The notes below the pieces were generated by a model. The model did no database searches, was not told where the DNA came from, and worked only from the letters and a program-made list of their open reading frames with translations. Below, piece by piece: positions 41,452 to 42,864 of a DNA stretch of 42,864 nucleotides; positions within the stretch are counted from its first letter, which is position 1; every line of letters begins with the position of its first letter. Source of the stretch: Acidisphaera sp. (GTDB lineage Bacteria; Pseudomonadota; Alphaproteobacteria; Acetobacterales; Acetobacteraceae); assembly GCA_019240395.1 (NCBI GenBank), contig JAFAYM010000135.1:1-42864 (forward strand), in the 5' to 3' direction. Both the position numbers and the translations under genes were made by a program.

Positions 41452-42551
41452 TTCCGCGGCAGCCGTGGCGCGTCCGGCGCGTCCGGGTTCTGCGCGCGCT
41501 GCCGCAGCAGGTGGTCGGCGAGCACGCAGGCGACCATCGCTTCGCCCACCGGCACGGCGCGGATGCCGACACAGGGGTCGTGCCGGCCGCGCGTGCTGAT
41601 CTCCACCTCGCGTCCCTGGCGATCGACGGTGCGGCGCGGGATCAGGATCGAGCTGGTCGGCTTCACCGCGAACCGCGCCACCACCGGCGCGCCCGTGGAG
41701 ATGCCGCCGAGAATGCCGCCGGCCCGGTTGGAGAGGAAGCGCACCACGCCGTCCTGCATGCGCATCTCGTCGGCGTTCTCCTCGCCGCGCAGCGACGCCG
41801 CGGCGAAGCCGTCGCCGATCTCCACGCCCTTCACCGCATTGATGCCCATGAGCGCCCCGGCGAGATCGGCGTCGAGCTTGCCGTAGACCGGCGCACCCAG
41901 ACCGGGCGGCACCCCTTCGGCGATCACCTCGACCACGGCGCCGACGGAGGAGCCCTGCTTGCGGACCTCGCCGAGATAGGCCTCCCACGCCGCCGCAGCC
42001 TCGGCGTCCGGGCAGAAGAACGGATTTTCCTCGACCTGCGCCCAGTCCCAGCGTGTGCGGTCGATGGCGTGCGGACCGACCTGGACGAGCGCGCCGCGGA
42101 TCCGCACGGCGCTGCCCAGCACCAAGCGGGCGACGGCGCCGGCGGCGACCCGGCTCGCGGTCTCGCGGGCCGAGCTGCGGCCGCCGCCGCGGTAGTCGCG
42201 GATGCCGTATTTCAGTTCGTAGGTCAGGTCGGCGTGGCCGGGGCGGAAGCGCTCGGCGATCTCGCCGTAGTCGCGCGAGCGCTGGTCGGTATTCTCGATC
42301 AGCAGCGAAATCGGCGTGCCCGTCGTAACCCCGTCGAAAGTGCCGGACAGGATGCGCACGGCGTCGGCTTCCTGGCGCTGCGTGGTGAACTTCGATTGTC
42401 CGGGACGCCGCCGGTCGAGCCAGGGCTGGATGTCGCTCTCGGCGAGCCGCAGGCGCGGTGGGCAGCCGTCGACCACACAGCCGATCGCCGGCCCGTGGCT
42501 CTCGCCCCAGGTGGTGACGCGGAACAGATGGCCGAAGCTGTTATGCGACAT
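41448..42551 (-). CDS. aroC: Chorismate synthase
   Basis: Last enzyme of the shikimate pathway, 367 residues, full length; it makes chorismate from 5-enolpyruvylshikimate-3-phosphate using reduced FMN. Family signatures are [19 protein letters not shown] near 17, [18 protein letters not shown] near 125 and [24 protein letters not shown] near 338, with the FMN/substrate stretch [21 protein letters not shown] between. The ATG at 42551 directly abuts the fabI stop with no spacer, so the two are almost certainly co-transcribed. Confidence 0.95.
   Translation of the reverse strand: MSHNSFGHLFRVTTWGESHGPAIGCVVDGCPPRLRLAESDIQPWLDRRRPGQSKFTTQRQEADAVRILSGTFDGVTTGTPISLLIENTDQRSRDYGEIAERFRPGHADLTYELKYGIRDYRGGGRSSARETASRVAAGAVARLVLGSAVRIRGALVQVGPHAIDRTRWDWAQVEENPFFCPDAEAAAAWEAYLGEVRKQGSSVGAVVEVIAEGVPPGLGAPVYGKLDADLAGALMGINAVKGVEIGDGFAAASLRGEENADEMRMQDGVVRFLSNRAGGILGGISTGAPVVARFAVKPTSSILIPRRTVDRQGREVEISTRGRHDPCVGIRAVPVGEAMVACVLADHLLRQRAQNPDAPDAPRLPRN

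Positions 42552-42864
<313 letters not shown>

Overview
The window is a GC-rich (about 70%), densely packed chromosomal segment from an alphaproteobacterium, most likely Rhodospirillales/Acetobacterales. The grounds are codon use and GC, the protein families (EipB/DUF1849, DinB with an N-terminal Cys cluster, DUF2934, a stand-alone GreA/GreB-type factor, PE-LIG-POL LigD), EcfG-type general-stress promoters (GGAAC-N16/17-CGTT), and dispersed hairpin elements of a kind common in that group. The placement is inference; there is no rRNA or tRNA here to anchor it. No gap between genes exceeds 300 bases, and I saw no tRNA, rRNA, CRISPR array or intact insertion sequence.

Layout. 1-1,100: an unrecognised gene open at the left edge, then a decayed transposase tail. 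1,110-4,131 (-): a three-gene HlyD / ABC ATPase / ABC-2 permease exporter. 4,279-10,969 (+): a phytoene-desaturase-like FAD oxidoreductase followed by a family-5 peptide-type ABC importer (Tat-exported binding protein, two permeases, double ATPase). 10,984-12,477 (-): a GAF-PAS-GGDEF diguanylate cyclase. 12,708-16,315 (-): a copper operon (small Cys/His protein, envelope protein, CopC, and CopD fused to cytochrome c and a thioredoxin-like tail). 16,370-17,698 (-): a phospholipase C/acid-phosphatase-type phosphoesterase. 17,841-22,626 (+): a molybdopterin oxidoreductase and DNA ligase D.

22,627-25,638 looks like a general-stress cluster: GreA-like factor and DUF2934 protein on the minus strand, and a DUF6328-like membrane protein with two copies of its domain plus a YdaD-type SDR on the plus strand, with divergent EcfG-like promoters between them. 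25,742-27,055 is a TIR-like effector candidate fused to a second domain. 27,129-32,213 holds a glycosyltransferase, aspartate ammonia-lyase and GlgX. 32,449-34,936 holds EipB, a VOC protein, a secreted histidine-rich peptide behind a perfect EcfG promoter, and an unknown protein. 35,011-42,864 is mostly housekeeping: DinB, ROK kinase, TusA, HDAC-like amidohydrolase, XseB, TlyA, an unknown protein, a peptidoglycan-binding-repeat protein, AroC and the end of FabI.

Two families of dispersed hairpin repeats (a 123-bp element and a double-hairpin element) lie only between convergent gene ends, where they probably act as two-way terminators; one runs into the tlyA reading frame and supplies its last ~24 codons. 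A third, MITE-like element lies upstream of xseB. The strongest candidates for new biology are the TIR-like fusion protein and the EcfG-controlled histidine-rich secreted peptide.
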